18,969 nt of DNA from CAZMGD01 sp964565705 (GCA_964565705.1 CAZMGD010000085.1:1-18969); one strand, 5' to 3'; positions 1-6,766 are shown, counted from the first letter of the stretch. Numbers and translations: made by a program. The notes: a model not told the origin generated them from the sequence alone.

Positions 1-1964
1 AACAACTCGGTGCGCGTCACCGACGAGTTCATGCAGGCGGTGCTCGACGACGCCGACTGGGATCTGAACGCCGTCACGACCGGCGAGCCGCTGCGCACGG
101 TCACAGCTCGCGAACTGTGGCGCGAGATTGCCGCCGCGGCCTGGGAGTGCGCCGATCCCGGCCTCCAGTTCGACACGACGATCAACCGCTGGCACACCGC
201 CCACGCCAGCGGCCGGATCACCGCCAGCAACCCTTGTTCGGAGTATCTCAGCCTCGACAACAGCGCCTGCAACCTCGCCTCACTCAATCTCTTGACTTTT
301 CTTGACAACGAGGACCGGTTCGACGTCGAGGGATACCGGCAGGCGATCGAGGTCGTGTTCCTGGCCCAGGAGATCTTGGTCGGCCGGGCGGACTACCCGA
401 CGGAGAAGATCGGCGAGACCACGCGGGCGTTCCGCCAGCTCGGCCTCGGCTACGCCAACCTCGGCGCCTTGCTGATGGCGCTCGGGTTGCCCTACGACAG
501 CGACGACGGCCGAGCCTGGGCGGCGGCGCTCACGTCGATGATGACCGGACAGGCCTACGCGACGAGTGCGCGCATCGCTGCCAGGATGGGTCCGTTCTCC
601 GGGTTCGCCGAGAACGAGCGCTACATGCTCGGCGTGCTCGGCATGCACCGTGACGCCAACGAGGCGCTCCTCGACGCCGAGGTCGTTCCGGCCGATCTCC
701 GGCACGCGGCCACCGACGCGTGGGAGCACGCGGTGCGCGACGGCGAGGAGCACGGCGTCAGAAACAGCCAGGCGTCGACCCTCGCTCCGACGGGCACGAT
801 CAGTTTCATGATGGACTGTGACACCACCGGGATCGAGCCCGACCTCGGGCTGGTGAAGACGAAGAAGCTGGTCGGCGGCGGCACGATGAGCATCGTCAAC
901 CAGACGGTGCCGCGGGCGCTGCGCCGTCTCGGCTACTCGGCGGAGCAGGTCGCCGACATCGTCGCCCACATCGACGAGCACCAGAGCGTGGTCGCTGCGC
1001 CGCACCTGGTGGCCGAGCACCTGCCCGTGTTCGCCTGCTCGATGGGCGACAACACGATCCACTACGAGGGCCACGTCCGGATGATGGGTGCCGTCCAGCC
1101 GTTCCTCAGCGGGGCCATCTCCAAGACCGCGAACCTGCCGGAGGAGGCAACGGTCGAGGACGTGGAGGCGCTGCACCTGCTCGCCTGGCAGCTCGGCTTG
1201 AAGGCGATCGCGATCTACCGCGACAACTGCAAGGTGGGCCAGCCACTCTCCACCGGCACGGCCAAGTCGGTGGCGGCCGCGCCGGAGGTCGAAGCCGTCC
1301 GCGTCGTCGAGCGCATCGTCGAGAAGATCGTGCCCCAGGCCGTGCGCCACAAGCTCCCGCGGTCGAGGGCCGGGCGCACGTTCGAGTTCCGCGTCGCCGA
1401 CTGCAAGGGCTTCGTGACGATCGGCGAGTACGAGGACGGCCGCCCGGGCGAGATCTTCCTCACGGTCTCCAAGCAGGGCTCGACCCNNNNNNNNNNGGCG
1501 TGCCGCTGCGGGCGTTCGTCGAGGCGTTCACCAACATGCGCTTCGAGCCGATGGGGATGACCGACGACCCCGACATCCGCTTCGCCTCGTCGATCATGGA
1601 CTACCTGTTCCGACGTTTGGCGCTGGAGTACCTCACCTACGACGAGCGCGCCGAGCTCGGCATCTTCTCGATCGACGAGCGGCTGCAGCCGACGCTGCCC
1701 GGCGTCGACGAGGCGTCGATCGCGACGAGCAGCGGCACCGAGATCGTGCCCGACCCGAAGTCGCTGCCCGGTGCCGGCGACCTCGCCCTGCAGCTCGAGG
1801 CAGGGGTGGCACCGCCGGCGCCGCACACCGACCACAGCCCGGCCCACGGCATGAACCGCGTGGCCCACGACGCGCCACTGTGCATGGACTGCGGCGTGCA
1901 GATGGTCCGTGCCGGCGCCTGCCATGTCTGCCCGAGCTGCGGCAACACCAGCGGCTGCTCGTGA
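1..1964 (+). CDS. nrdJ: Vitamin B12-dependent (class II) ribonucleotide reductase, 5'-truncated, interrupted by assembly gap
   Basis: This enzyme reduces ribonucleotides to deoxyribonucleotides using an adenosylcobalamin-generated thiyl radical in the cytoplasm. The window opens inside the gene, in the NNSVR motif, so the N-terminal part is missing. Visible hallmarks are the active-site N-P-C-S-E loop with the radical cysteine at 235-237, the second redox cysteine in SACNLASLNL at 268-270, and the phosphate-binding PTGTIS loop at about 788-805. A TSCPD-like domain with KLPRSRAGRTFEFRV begins near 1351. The C-terminal cysteine-rich tail (CMDCG, then CHVCPSCG and GCS) ends at a TGA at 1962-1964 and should shuttle electrons to the active site. 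A run of ten Ns at 1487-1496 breaks the frame: upstream sequence is in frame 1, downstream (GVPLRAFVEAFTNMRFEP) in frame 3. Both halves match the same family without internal stops, so I treat it as one intact gene with an assembly gap, not a pseudogene. Confidence 0.95.
1487..1496. other. Assembly gap (10 Ns) inside nrdJ
   Basis: Ten unresolved bases separate a codon that begins with C after QGST from a Gly codon that opens GVPLRAF. Intact frame needs a gap of 3k+2 bases, and 10 does not fit. NrdJ proteins usually carry about 18 residues between ST and GVPL (an xxGxMDxFAxxVSxxLQY-type segment), which implies about 53 missing bases. The N count is therefore a placeholder. The family length comes from memory, not from an alignment. 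Confidence 0.9.
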
Positions 1965-1973
1965 GTGGCCCCG

Positions 1974-1979
1974 TAGAGT
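1974..1979 (+). promoter_or_regulatory. Candidate -10 box for leaderless transcription of the DUF2007-like gene
   Basis: TAGAGT fits the actinobacterial TAnnnT -10 pattern and sits exactly 7 nt before the GTG at 1987. No Shine-Dalgarno sequence precedes that GTG. The arrangement predicts a transcript starting at or next to the start codon. No clear -35 is seen. Confidence 0.35.
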
Positions 1980-1986
1980 GCGGGTC

Positions 1987-2223
1987 GTGAGCACCGACGA
2001 GCAGTACCACCCCGAACCGGTCGTCATCGCGGCCTTCACCACCGTCGGCGAGGCCGAGGTGGCCCAGGCGCTGCTGCGCACAGCGGACATCGAGTCGTCG
2101 CTCGACGATCAGGTGGAGGGCGGGGTCCTGCCCGTCGAGGGCGAGGGCTCGGTGCTCCTCGAGGTGAGAGCGGCCGACGCCCACACTGCCCGGTCGCTGC
2201 TGGCGGCACCCCCGGCCGGCTGA
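1987..2223 (+). CDS. DUF2007-like small signal-transducing-type protein
   Basis: A 78-residue protein whose core (VVIAAFTTVGEAEVAQALLRTADIESSL, then a variable stretch, then SVLLEVRAADAHTARSLL) matches the DUF2007 pattern. That pattern is a beta-alpha-beta unit with an EA-x-x-x-x-A-LL helix, a 'gI' turn and a final V-x-V-x-x-x-D-x-x-x-A-x-x-LL segment. Family members are annotated only as putative prokaryotic signal-transducing or regulatory proteins with unknown ligand, so no function is assigned. GTG at 1987 is chosen because it lies 7 nt after a TAnnnT box; an in-frame GTG at 1978 would add three residues. It begins 22 nt after the nrdJ stop, so it could also be read through from nrdJ. Moderate confidence in the family. 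Confidence 0.7.
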   Translation: MSTDEQYHPEPVVIAAFTTVGEAEVAQALLRTADIESSLDDQVEGGVLPVEGEGSVLLEVRAADAHTARSLLAAPPAG

Positions 2224-2230
2224 CCCCTGT

Positions 2231-2249
2231 CCAGGTCCGAATGACCTGG
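2231..2249 (+). terminator. Possible hairpin after the DUF2007-like gene
   Basis: CCAGGTC (2231-2237) and GACCTGG (2243-2249) form a perfect 7-bp stem with a 5-nt loop, 7 nt after the stop codon. No T-rich run follows, so this is a weak terminator candidate. It lies in the convergent gap (2224-2354) between this gene and the SDR gene and could serve either strand. Confidence 0.35.
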
Positions 2250-2299
2250 CGGGTCTGGCAGAACGCTGGTGCTCGCCACCTCGATCACAGCCCGCTGGC

Positions 2300-2327
2300 G
2301 TCGTTCAGAACGGCGATGTCGTTCAGA
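2300..2327. repeat. Short direct repeat, GTCGTTCAGA x2
   Basis: The 10-mer GTCGTTCAGA occurs at 2300-2309 and 2318-2327, an 18-bp period, in the intergenic gap 28 bp downstream of the SDR stop. Nothing else recognisable occurs there. The purpose is unknown; two copies may be chance. Confidence 0.4.
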
Positions 2328-2354
2328 CGCGGAGGACCACGCCACGGCCGGGCG

Positions 2355-3188
2355 TCACTGGTAGCGGGCGGACGCCCCGGCGTTGATGTCGATCACCGAG
2401 CCGGTGATGTGGCGCGCCGCCGGACCGGCGAGGAACAAGATCACGCCGGTCACCTCGTCCGGCTCGAGGTACGACACCGGCTGCACATGGAGCATCTTCA
2501 TCACGGGCAGGACGTCGTCGAGCGTCGGCTCGGTCAGGTCGGGGCGCACGATCTTGTACAGCGACTCGTTCTGGGCCATCGGCGTGGCGATGTTGCCGGG
2601 GGCGACGGCGTTGACGGTCACGCCGTGGTGGGCGAGGTCCTGCGCTGCCGACTTCACGAGGCCGATCACCCCCCACTTCGACGTCGTGTAGGCGACGTTG
2701 TTGGGCGACGACGAACGGCCCATCATCGACGCCACGGCGACGATGCGCCCACTGCCCTGCTTCATCATCGTCTCGGTCACGGCCTTGATGCTGAAGAACA
2801 CGCCGGTGAGGTTCGTGTCGAGCACCTCCGACCACGCCGCCGGCGACGTGTCCTGCAGGGAGGTGTTGCCGCTCACGCCGGCGTTGGCGACGAGTACGTC
2901 GATGCGTCCGAAGCGCTCGACCGCCCGCCCGACGAACGCGAAGAGTGCGTCGGGGTCGCGGACGTCGACCACCTCGGCCAGGCACTGCCGGCCCGTCTTC
3001 TCGACGAGCGCGACCGTCTCGTCCAGGTCGGAGCGCGTGCCCAGCGGGTACGGCGCGGCGTCGAGGTCGTCGCAGAGGTCGCAGATCACGACGTCGGCTC
3101 CGCGCTCGGCGAACGCGACGGCATGCGCGCGGCCTTGGCCACGAGCGCCGCCGGTGATGAACACGACCTGGTCGGAGAAGTCACCCAT
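2355..3188 (-). CDS. SDR-family oxidoreductase, mycofactocin-coupled type
   Basis: A 277-residue NAD(P)-dependent short-chain dehydrogenase. The Rossmann motif TGGARGQG lies at 12-19, NAG at 102-104, and the catalytic tetrad appears as N126, S154, Y167 and K171 (YTTSK). The sequence style is that of the mycofactocin-coupled SDR subfamily: GQGRAHA after the glycine loop, an inserted CDLCDDLDAAPYPLGTRSDLDETV segment, and a GSVIDINAGASAR C-terminus. In that subfamily the nicotinamide is bound so tightly that it is thought to be recycled by the peptide-derived redox cofactor mycofactocin. The substrate, probably an alcohol or ketone, cannot be read from sequence. The ATG at 3188 is chosen because the SDR fold begins five residues later; an upstream GTG at 3266 would overlap the divergent VOC gene. 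No mycofactocin biosynthesis gene is in the window. Confidence 0.9.
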   Translation of the reverse strand: MGDFSDQVVFITGGARGQGRAHAVAFAERGADVVICDLCDDLDAAPYPLGTRSDLDETVALVEKTGRQCLAEVVDVRDPDALFAFVGRAVERFGRIDVLVANAGVSGNTSLQDTSPAAWSEVLDTNLTGVFFSIKAVTETMMKQGSGRIVAVASMMGRSSSPNNVAYTTSKWGVIGLVKSAAQDLAHHGVTVNAVAPGNIATPMAQNESLYKIVRPDLTEPTLDDVLPVMKMLHVQPVSYLEPDEVTGVILFLAGPAARHITGSVIDINAGASARYQ

Positions 3189-3219
3189 AGGCGCCCAGCT
3201 TCGCGCGCGGCGCTCCGCC

Positions 3220-3245
3220 TCGACGGGCCGGGCCCTGCCCGTCGA
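3220..3245. promoter_or_regulatory. 26-bp near-perfect palindrome between divergent SDR and VOC genes
   Basis: TCGACGGGC (3220-3228) and GCCCGTCGA (3237-3245) are exact reverse complements, and GGGCCC (3230-3235) sits on the same axis. Only the pair 3229/3236 breaks the symmetry, so 24 of 26 positions are symmetric. It lies 10 nt before the VOC ATG and 31 nt before the SDR ATG, in a 67-bp divergent intergenic region. It could be an operator for a dimeric repressor controlling both genes, or a hairpin in the VOC leader. Confidence 0.6.
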
Positions 3246-3255
3246 TGCTGACCCG

Positions 3256-3693
3256 ATGACGATCACCTACCGCACTTCGCACATGGGCCTCTGCGTCACC
3301 GACCTCGACCGCTCGCTGCGGTTCTGGTGCGACGGGCTCGGCTTCGAGATCGCCGAGCGATTCGACCTCACCGACACGATCGCCCCGGGGCTCGCCGAAG
3401 CGCTGGAGGTGGCGGCGCCGGTCGATCTCGTGTCGCAGATGATCGTGCTCGGGGAGTGGAAGTTCGAACTGCTCCACTACCAGACGCCGCAGGTCGTGGG
3501 GGCGCCGTCGGCCACGCGCGGCCAGCTCGGCTTCACCCACATGTCGTTCTGGGTCGACGACGTCGACGCCGAGGCGAAGCGCCTCGTCGAGTACGGCGGG
3601 ACGATCCTGCCGACGACTCGCACCCACCCGGGCATCCCGATCCAGTTCATCGCCGATCCCGACGGTGCCCGGGTCGAGCTGATGGGTCAGTAG
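3256..3693 (+). CDS. VOC-superfamily protein (glyoxalase/bleomycin resistance/dioxygenase fold)
   Basis: A 145-residue protein with two beta-alpha-beta-beta-beta modules. The first opens HMGLCVTDLDRSLRFWCDGLGFE and the second FTHMSFWVDDVDAEAKRLVEYGG, and it closes with FIADPDGARVELMGQ. H9, E71, H95 and E141 occupy the four classical metal-ligand positions, the 2-His/2-Glu set of glyoxalase I, so a metal-dependent lyase, isomerase or epimerase role is likely. The substrate is unknown. It is divergent from the SDR gene with a shared 67-bp promoter region holding a strong palindrome, suggesting co-regulation and perhaps a common catabolic or detoxification pathway. Its last 7 nt overlap the end of the convergent sigma factor gene. 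The ATG at 3256 fits the domain start exactly. Confidence 0.88.
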   Translation: MTITYRTSHMGLCVTDLDRSLRFWCDGLGFEIAERFDLTDTIAPGLAEALEVAAPVDLVSQMIVLGEWKFELLHYQTPQVVGAPSATRGQLGFTHMSFWVDDVDAEAKRLVEYGGTILPTTRTHPGIPIQFIADPDGARVELMGQ

Positions 3694-4232
3694 GCGCCGG
3701 CCGCGCCGCCCTCGGCAGCGGTGTCGTCACCGGCCATCGCTGCGGCGAGGTCGCCGCGCGCCCGGGACACCCGTGAGCGGATCGTGCCGACCGGGCAGCC
3801 GCACACGTCCGCCGCCTCCTGGTAGGAGAGGCCGAGCACCTGAGTCAGCACGAACGCCGTACGGCGATCGTCGTCCAGCGCGGCGACCAACGTGTCGAGC
3901 TCGGTGTGTCCGGCGCTCGGAGGCTCTCCGGCGACCGGGCGTGGCAGGCGGGCGAGCAGGTTGCGCCGCCGCACCGACGAGCGGATCGAGTCGGCGCAGA
4001 CCCTGCGGGCGATCGAGAGCAGCCACACCTTCACTGGGGCCTCGGCGCGGAAGCGATGGAGCGAGCCGATCGCCCGGGCGTAGGTGTCCTGGGTGAGGTC
4101 GTCGGCGCTGGCCCGGTCGACGAGGTGGGCGCACAGCCGCCACACGTCCGCCTGCGTGTCCCGGACCAGTCGCTCGAGCGCGCCGCGGTCGCCGCCCTGG
4201 GCGGCCATCGCGAGCGCGGTGAGATCGTCCAC
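3687..4232 (-). CDS. ECF RNA polymerase sigma factor, SigC-like
   Basis: A 181-residue group 4 sigma factor. Region 2 spans about residues 18-90 and includes the core-binding DDLTQDTYARAI and the -10-recognising RFRAEAPVKVWLLSIARRVCADSIR. Region 4 spans about 111-163 (LTQVLGLSYQEAADVCGCPVGTIRSRVSRAR) with its helix-turn-helix. From memory, both blocks are close in wording to mycobacterial SigC. The start is uncertain: GTG at 4232 (VDDLTALAMAAQGGD) fits the family N-terminus, and an internal ATG lies eight codons later. It is divergent from a zf-HC2 membrane protein and a CopC-CopD gene, pointing to an envelope or copper signal. The stop overlaps the end of the convergent VOC gene by 7 nt. Confidence 0.9.
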   Translation of the reverse strand: MDDLTALAMAAQGGDRGALERLVRDTQADVWRLCAHLVDRASADDLTQDTYARAIGSLHRFRAEAPVKVWLLSIARRVCADSIRSSVRRRNLLARLPRPVAGEPPSAGHTELDTLVAALDDDRRTAFVLTQVLGLSYQEAADVCGCPVGTIRSRVSRARGDLAAAMAGDDTAAEGGAAGAY

Positions 4233-4258
4233 GACGTCCAGTGTGCCGCGCCGTCCCG

Positions 4259-4284
4259 GGAACCAGCGCATCCACTCCGGCGAC
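4259..4284 (+). promoter_or_regulatory. Candidate ECF-type promoter (GGAAC-N17-CGAC) for the zf-HC2/CopCD operon
   Basis: GGAAC at 4259-4263, within GGGAACC, matches the classical ECF -35. CGAC at 4281-4284, 17 nt later, is one base from the usual CGTC. The predicted transcription start falls at about 4290-4294, at the GTG of the downstream gene, so the message would be nearly leaderless. It lies in the 61-bp gap between the sigma gene and its presumed anti-sigma partner, where an autoregulated promoter would be expected. Confidence 0.4.
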
Positions 4285-4293
4285 CAGTGCCAC

Positions 4294-4941
4294 GTGGAGG
4301 TCGCAGCGCAGTGCCAGGCGGCGCGTGAGGCGTGGTCCGCGCACGCCGACGGTGAGGTCGCCGGGCTGGAGTGGCGGACCGCCGAGCGGCACATCGAGAC
4401 ATGCACCACGTGCGCTGCCTGGTGTGACACGGTCGCCGCGGTCATCCGCCGGATGCGCGTCCGGCCGGCGGATGCCGTTCCCGATCTGTCGGCAGCGATC
4501 CTCGCCCGGGTGCACCCGGCTCACCCCGGCCGTGGCGACTGGGTGCGCAACGCCCTCGCCGTCGTCGCCCTCACGCAGCTCGTGCTCGCGCTGCCGGCGC
4601 TCGTGCTCGGTGACGAGAGCACGGCGCCCGTGCACACGGCCCGCCACCTCGGGGCGATGACGGTGGCGCTGGCGGTCGGCTTCTTGTACTGCGCCTGGCG
4701 ACCCGAGCGCGCCTACGGCATGGTGCCGGTCGCGGCGGCGATGGCCGCTGCATTCGTGCTCACCGCGGTGCTCGACGTCGGCCGTGGCGACACGCCGCTG
4801 CTCGCCGAGTCGACGCACCTGCTGGAGATGGCGGGCTTCGCCCTGTTGTGGGCGCTCGCCGGGTCGCCCGGGCTGCCACGCCGCAGGGGTCGCCGCTGGG
4901 CGGTCACTCCCGTGGCCGCTCGACGGGAGCAAGCTGCTTAG
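4294..4941 (+). CDS. zf-HC2 domain membrane protein, probable anti-sigma factor
   Basis: A 215-residue protein. The N-terminal cytoplasmic zf-HC2 (ZAS-type) domain has C7, then H33-x3-C37-x2-C40, the zinc/redox motif of anti-sigma factors such as RsrA and RslA, followed by an extra C44. About four hydrophobic segments follow at roughly 84-105, 116-135, 141-162 and 173-190, and a basic C-terminus. Most anti-sigma factors of this type have one membrane segment, so the multi-pass form is a variant and its sensor could lie in the membrane. It is divergent from the SigC-like gene and its stop directly abuts the CopC-CopD start, implying one operon. Start: GTG at 4294 puts the first zinc cysteine at residue 7, as usual; earlier in-frame codons lie inside the sigma gene. 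Anti-sigma activity is inferred from domain and context. Confidence 0.82.
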   Translation: MEVAAQCQAAREAWSAHADGEVAGLEWRTAERHIETCTTCAAWCDTVAAVIRRMRVRPADAVPDLSAAILARVHPAHPGRGDWVRNALAVVALTQLVLALPALVLGDESTAPVHTARHLGAMTVALAVGFLYCAWRPERAYGMVPVAAAMAAAFVLTAVLDVGRGDTPLLAESTHLLEMAGFALLWALAGSPGLPRRRGRRWAVTPVAARREQAA

Positions 4942-6588
4942 GTGCGCTCCGCGATCGTGACCTCCGGCCGACCTGCGCGCACGCGCGCCGTCGCCGCCGC
5001 GCTCTTGTTCCTCGCCGCGTCCATGGCGCTGCTCGCGGGTGGCGCCAGCGTGGCGAGCGCCCACGCCTCGCTGATCTCGACCACACCATCGGCGGGACAG
5101 GTGCTCGACGAGTCTCCGCCACAGGTGTTGCTCGTGTTCGACGAGTCGGTCGACATCAGCCTCGGCGAGCTTCGCCTGCTCGACGGATCGGGTGCAGAGG
5201 TGAGCGGCGTCGGCGACCCGAAGCACCCCGGCGGCAACGGGTCGCAGGTCGCGGCCTCGCTGCCAGGACTCGACGACGGTAGCTACATCGTGTCTTGGAA
5301 GGTCGTGTCCACCGACGGGCACCCGATCGCCGGCGCGTTCACGTTCCAGGTCGGCGACGTCAACGACCTCGATGCCGGCGTGCTCGACACGATCGGCGAG
5401 GACAGCGAGGTCCCCGTCTGGCTCGACATCGCCGAGTCGGCCGGTCGGGCACTCTTGTACGCGGCGATGGCCGTCGCCCTCGGCGGCCTCGCGTTCCTGG
5501 CGCTGGCCCGACCCGACGTCGGTGCCGAGCGGGTCCGCCGCGTCGCCACCGTCGCTGCGTTCGTGTCCGCGCTCGCCGGCCTGCTGCTCATCCCGCTCCA
5601 GGCCGAGGCGGCACGCCAGGGCTCGCTCGGCGACCTCTCCGCGTGGTGGGACCTGCTGCGCACCGACAACGGCGAGGCCCAGGCCGTCCGGTTCTCGGCG
5701 ATGGCCGTCGCCGGTGTGGGCCTCGCCTGTTCGCGTCGCGCCGGCGGTGCTGCCGTGGCCGCGCTCGCCGGGGCCGTGGCGGTGATCGCCTCGGCCCCCG
5801 CCGGCCACGGGGCGAGCGGGCGGTGGCAGGCGCTCGGCGCCGCGATGACCGTGCTCCACGTCGGCGCGATGTCGATCTGGATCGGCGGCCTGGTGGGGCT
5901 GGCGCTCGTCGCCAAGCAGGCCGACATCGCCGTCGCCAAGCGGTTCTCGCCGGTCGCCACGATCGCGATGCTCGTCGTCGTCTCGTCGGGCGTCGTCCAG
6001 GCGATCCGCCAGCTCGGATCGATCGACGCGCTCACCGACTCCAGCTACGGCCGGTGGCTCATGGCCAAGGTCGCCGCGGTCGCGCTCGTGCTCTGCGGTG
6101 CGCTGGCCAGCCGGTACGCGACGTATGGCAGCCTGTTCGGCGCCGAAGGCCGGTCCGACCGGGACGTGCTGCGGCGGGCCCTCGCGATCGAGATCGCCGC
6201 CGGGATCCTCGTGCTCGGGGCGACCGGGGCGCTGACGGGCACGCCGCCGCCGGGCAACGCAGCGTCGATCTACAGCACGACGGCGTCGTCGAACGGCTAC
6301 CTCATGTCGCTGACCGTCGACCCGACCCGCGCCGGCCCGACCACGATGCACATCTACTTGAGCAGCCCGTCGGGCTCGCTCGACCAGCCGAGCGAGGTCA
6401 CCGCCAGATTGGCCAACCCCTCCCGCGACATCTCCGACGTCGCGGTGCAGCTCGAACCGACTGGACCGGGCCACTACACGTCCACGGGGGCGACCCTGCC
6501 GTTCACGGGCACCTGGATCCTCACGGTGCAGGCCCGCTACGGGGAGTTCGATCTCGTGACGTTCTCGGCGAGCTTCGACGTGTCGTAG
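4942..6588 (+). CDS. CopC-CopD fusion protein, copper resistance/transport
   Basis: A 548-residue protein. Residues 1-40 are a signal peptide with a basic N-region, a long hydrophobic core and ASVASA before the cut. The mature protein would begin at H41 (HASLISTTPSAG), the N-terminal copper ligand of CopC, and D125-x-H127 supplies the other Cu(II) ligands. After the CopC domain (about 41-138) comes a CopD membrane domain with about eight hydrophobic helices (about 155-425), ending in GALTGTPPP. The tail (about 435-548) resembles a YtkA/FixH-like extracytoplasmic beta domain. In known systems CopC binds periplasmic or extracellular copper and CopD passes it across the membrane. The GTG start at 4942 immediately follows the TAG (4939-4941) of the zf-HC2 gene, so translation is probably coupled. 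A structured repeat starts 7 nt after the stop. Confidence 0.93.
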   Translation: MRSAIVTSGRPARTRAVAAALLFLAASMALLAGGASVASAHASLISTTPSAGQVLDESPPQVLLVFDESVDISLGELRLLDGSGAEVSGVGDPKHPGGNGSQVAASLPGLDDGSYIVSWKVVSTDGHPIAGAFTFQVGDVNDLDAGVLDTIGEDSEVPVWLDIAESAGRALLYAAMAVALGGLAFLALARPDVGAERVRRVATVAAFVSALAGLLLIPLQAEAARQGSLGDLSAWWDLLRTDNGEAQAVRFSAMAVAGVGLACSRRAGGAAVAALAGAVAVIASAPAGHGASGRWQALGAAMTVLHVGAMSIWIGGLVGLALVAKQADIAVAKRFSPVATIAMLVVVSSGVVQAIRQLGSIDALTDSSYGRWLMAKVAAVALVLCGALASRYATYGSLFGAEGRSDRDVLRRALAIEIAAGILVLGATGALTGTPPPGNAASIYSTTASSNGYLMSLTVDPTRAGPTTMHIYLSSPSGSLDQPSEVTARLANPSRDISDVAVQLEPTGPGHYTSTGATLPFTGTWILTVQARYGEFDLVTFSASFDVS

Positions 6589-6594
6589 CTGGTG

Positions 6595-6726
6595 GCTCGC
6601 TGCGCTCGCTGTCTGCGCCTGGGCACGCCAGCGCGGCTCGCTTCGCTCGCTTGCGTGGCTGCGGCGCAGGTTCGTGGCAGCGCTCGTTGTGTCCGGGGAG
6701 CGCCTTCGGCGCGAAGCCTCGGTGAC
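6595..6726. repeat. Dispersed structured intergenic repeat, copy A
   Basis: This sequence is alignable end to end with 18451-18585. It starts GCTCGCTGCGCTCGC (6595-6609), has CTGCGCC (6613-6619), a second GCTCGCTTCGCTCGC (6636-6650), the palindrome CTGCGGCGCAG (6659-6669), a hairpin GCGCC-TTC-GGCGC (6700-6712), and ends CGAAGCCTCGGTGAC (6712-6726). CTGCGCC and GGCGCAG are inverted repeats enclosing the middle. It fills most of the gap between copCD and pepF. No open frame of protein-like composition fits it. Confidence 0.75.
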
Positions 6727-6760
6727 ACGGGGGAAGGGGGAGCGCCCGGCGCGCTGCACG

Positions 6761-6766
6761 TAGCCT
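6761..6766 (+). promoter_or_regulatory. Candidate -10 box for leaderless transcription of the M3 peptidase gene
   Basis: TAGCCT fits TAnnnT and lies exactly 7 nt before the GTG at 6774. No Shine-Dalgarno sequence is properly spaced before that GTG, supporting a leaderless start. It follows directly after repeat copy A. Confidence 0.4.

Noticed and set aside
280..1350. Minus-strand open frame of 356 codons opposite nrdJ
   Set aside because: Shadow of an unmistakable ribonucleotide reductase; no recognisable domain.
1..1964. nrdJ as a frameshifted pseudogene
   Set aside because: The only frame change coincides with the N-run; both sides are intact, with catalytic and C-terminal cysteines preserved, so an assembly gap explains it.
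3727..6759. Very long minus-strand open frame (about 1000 codons) across the sigma, zf-HC2 and copCD genes
   Set aside because: It is antisense to three well-recognised genes, its translation is Arg/Gly/His-rich with no domain, and it results from high GC at codon position 3 suppressing stops.
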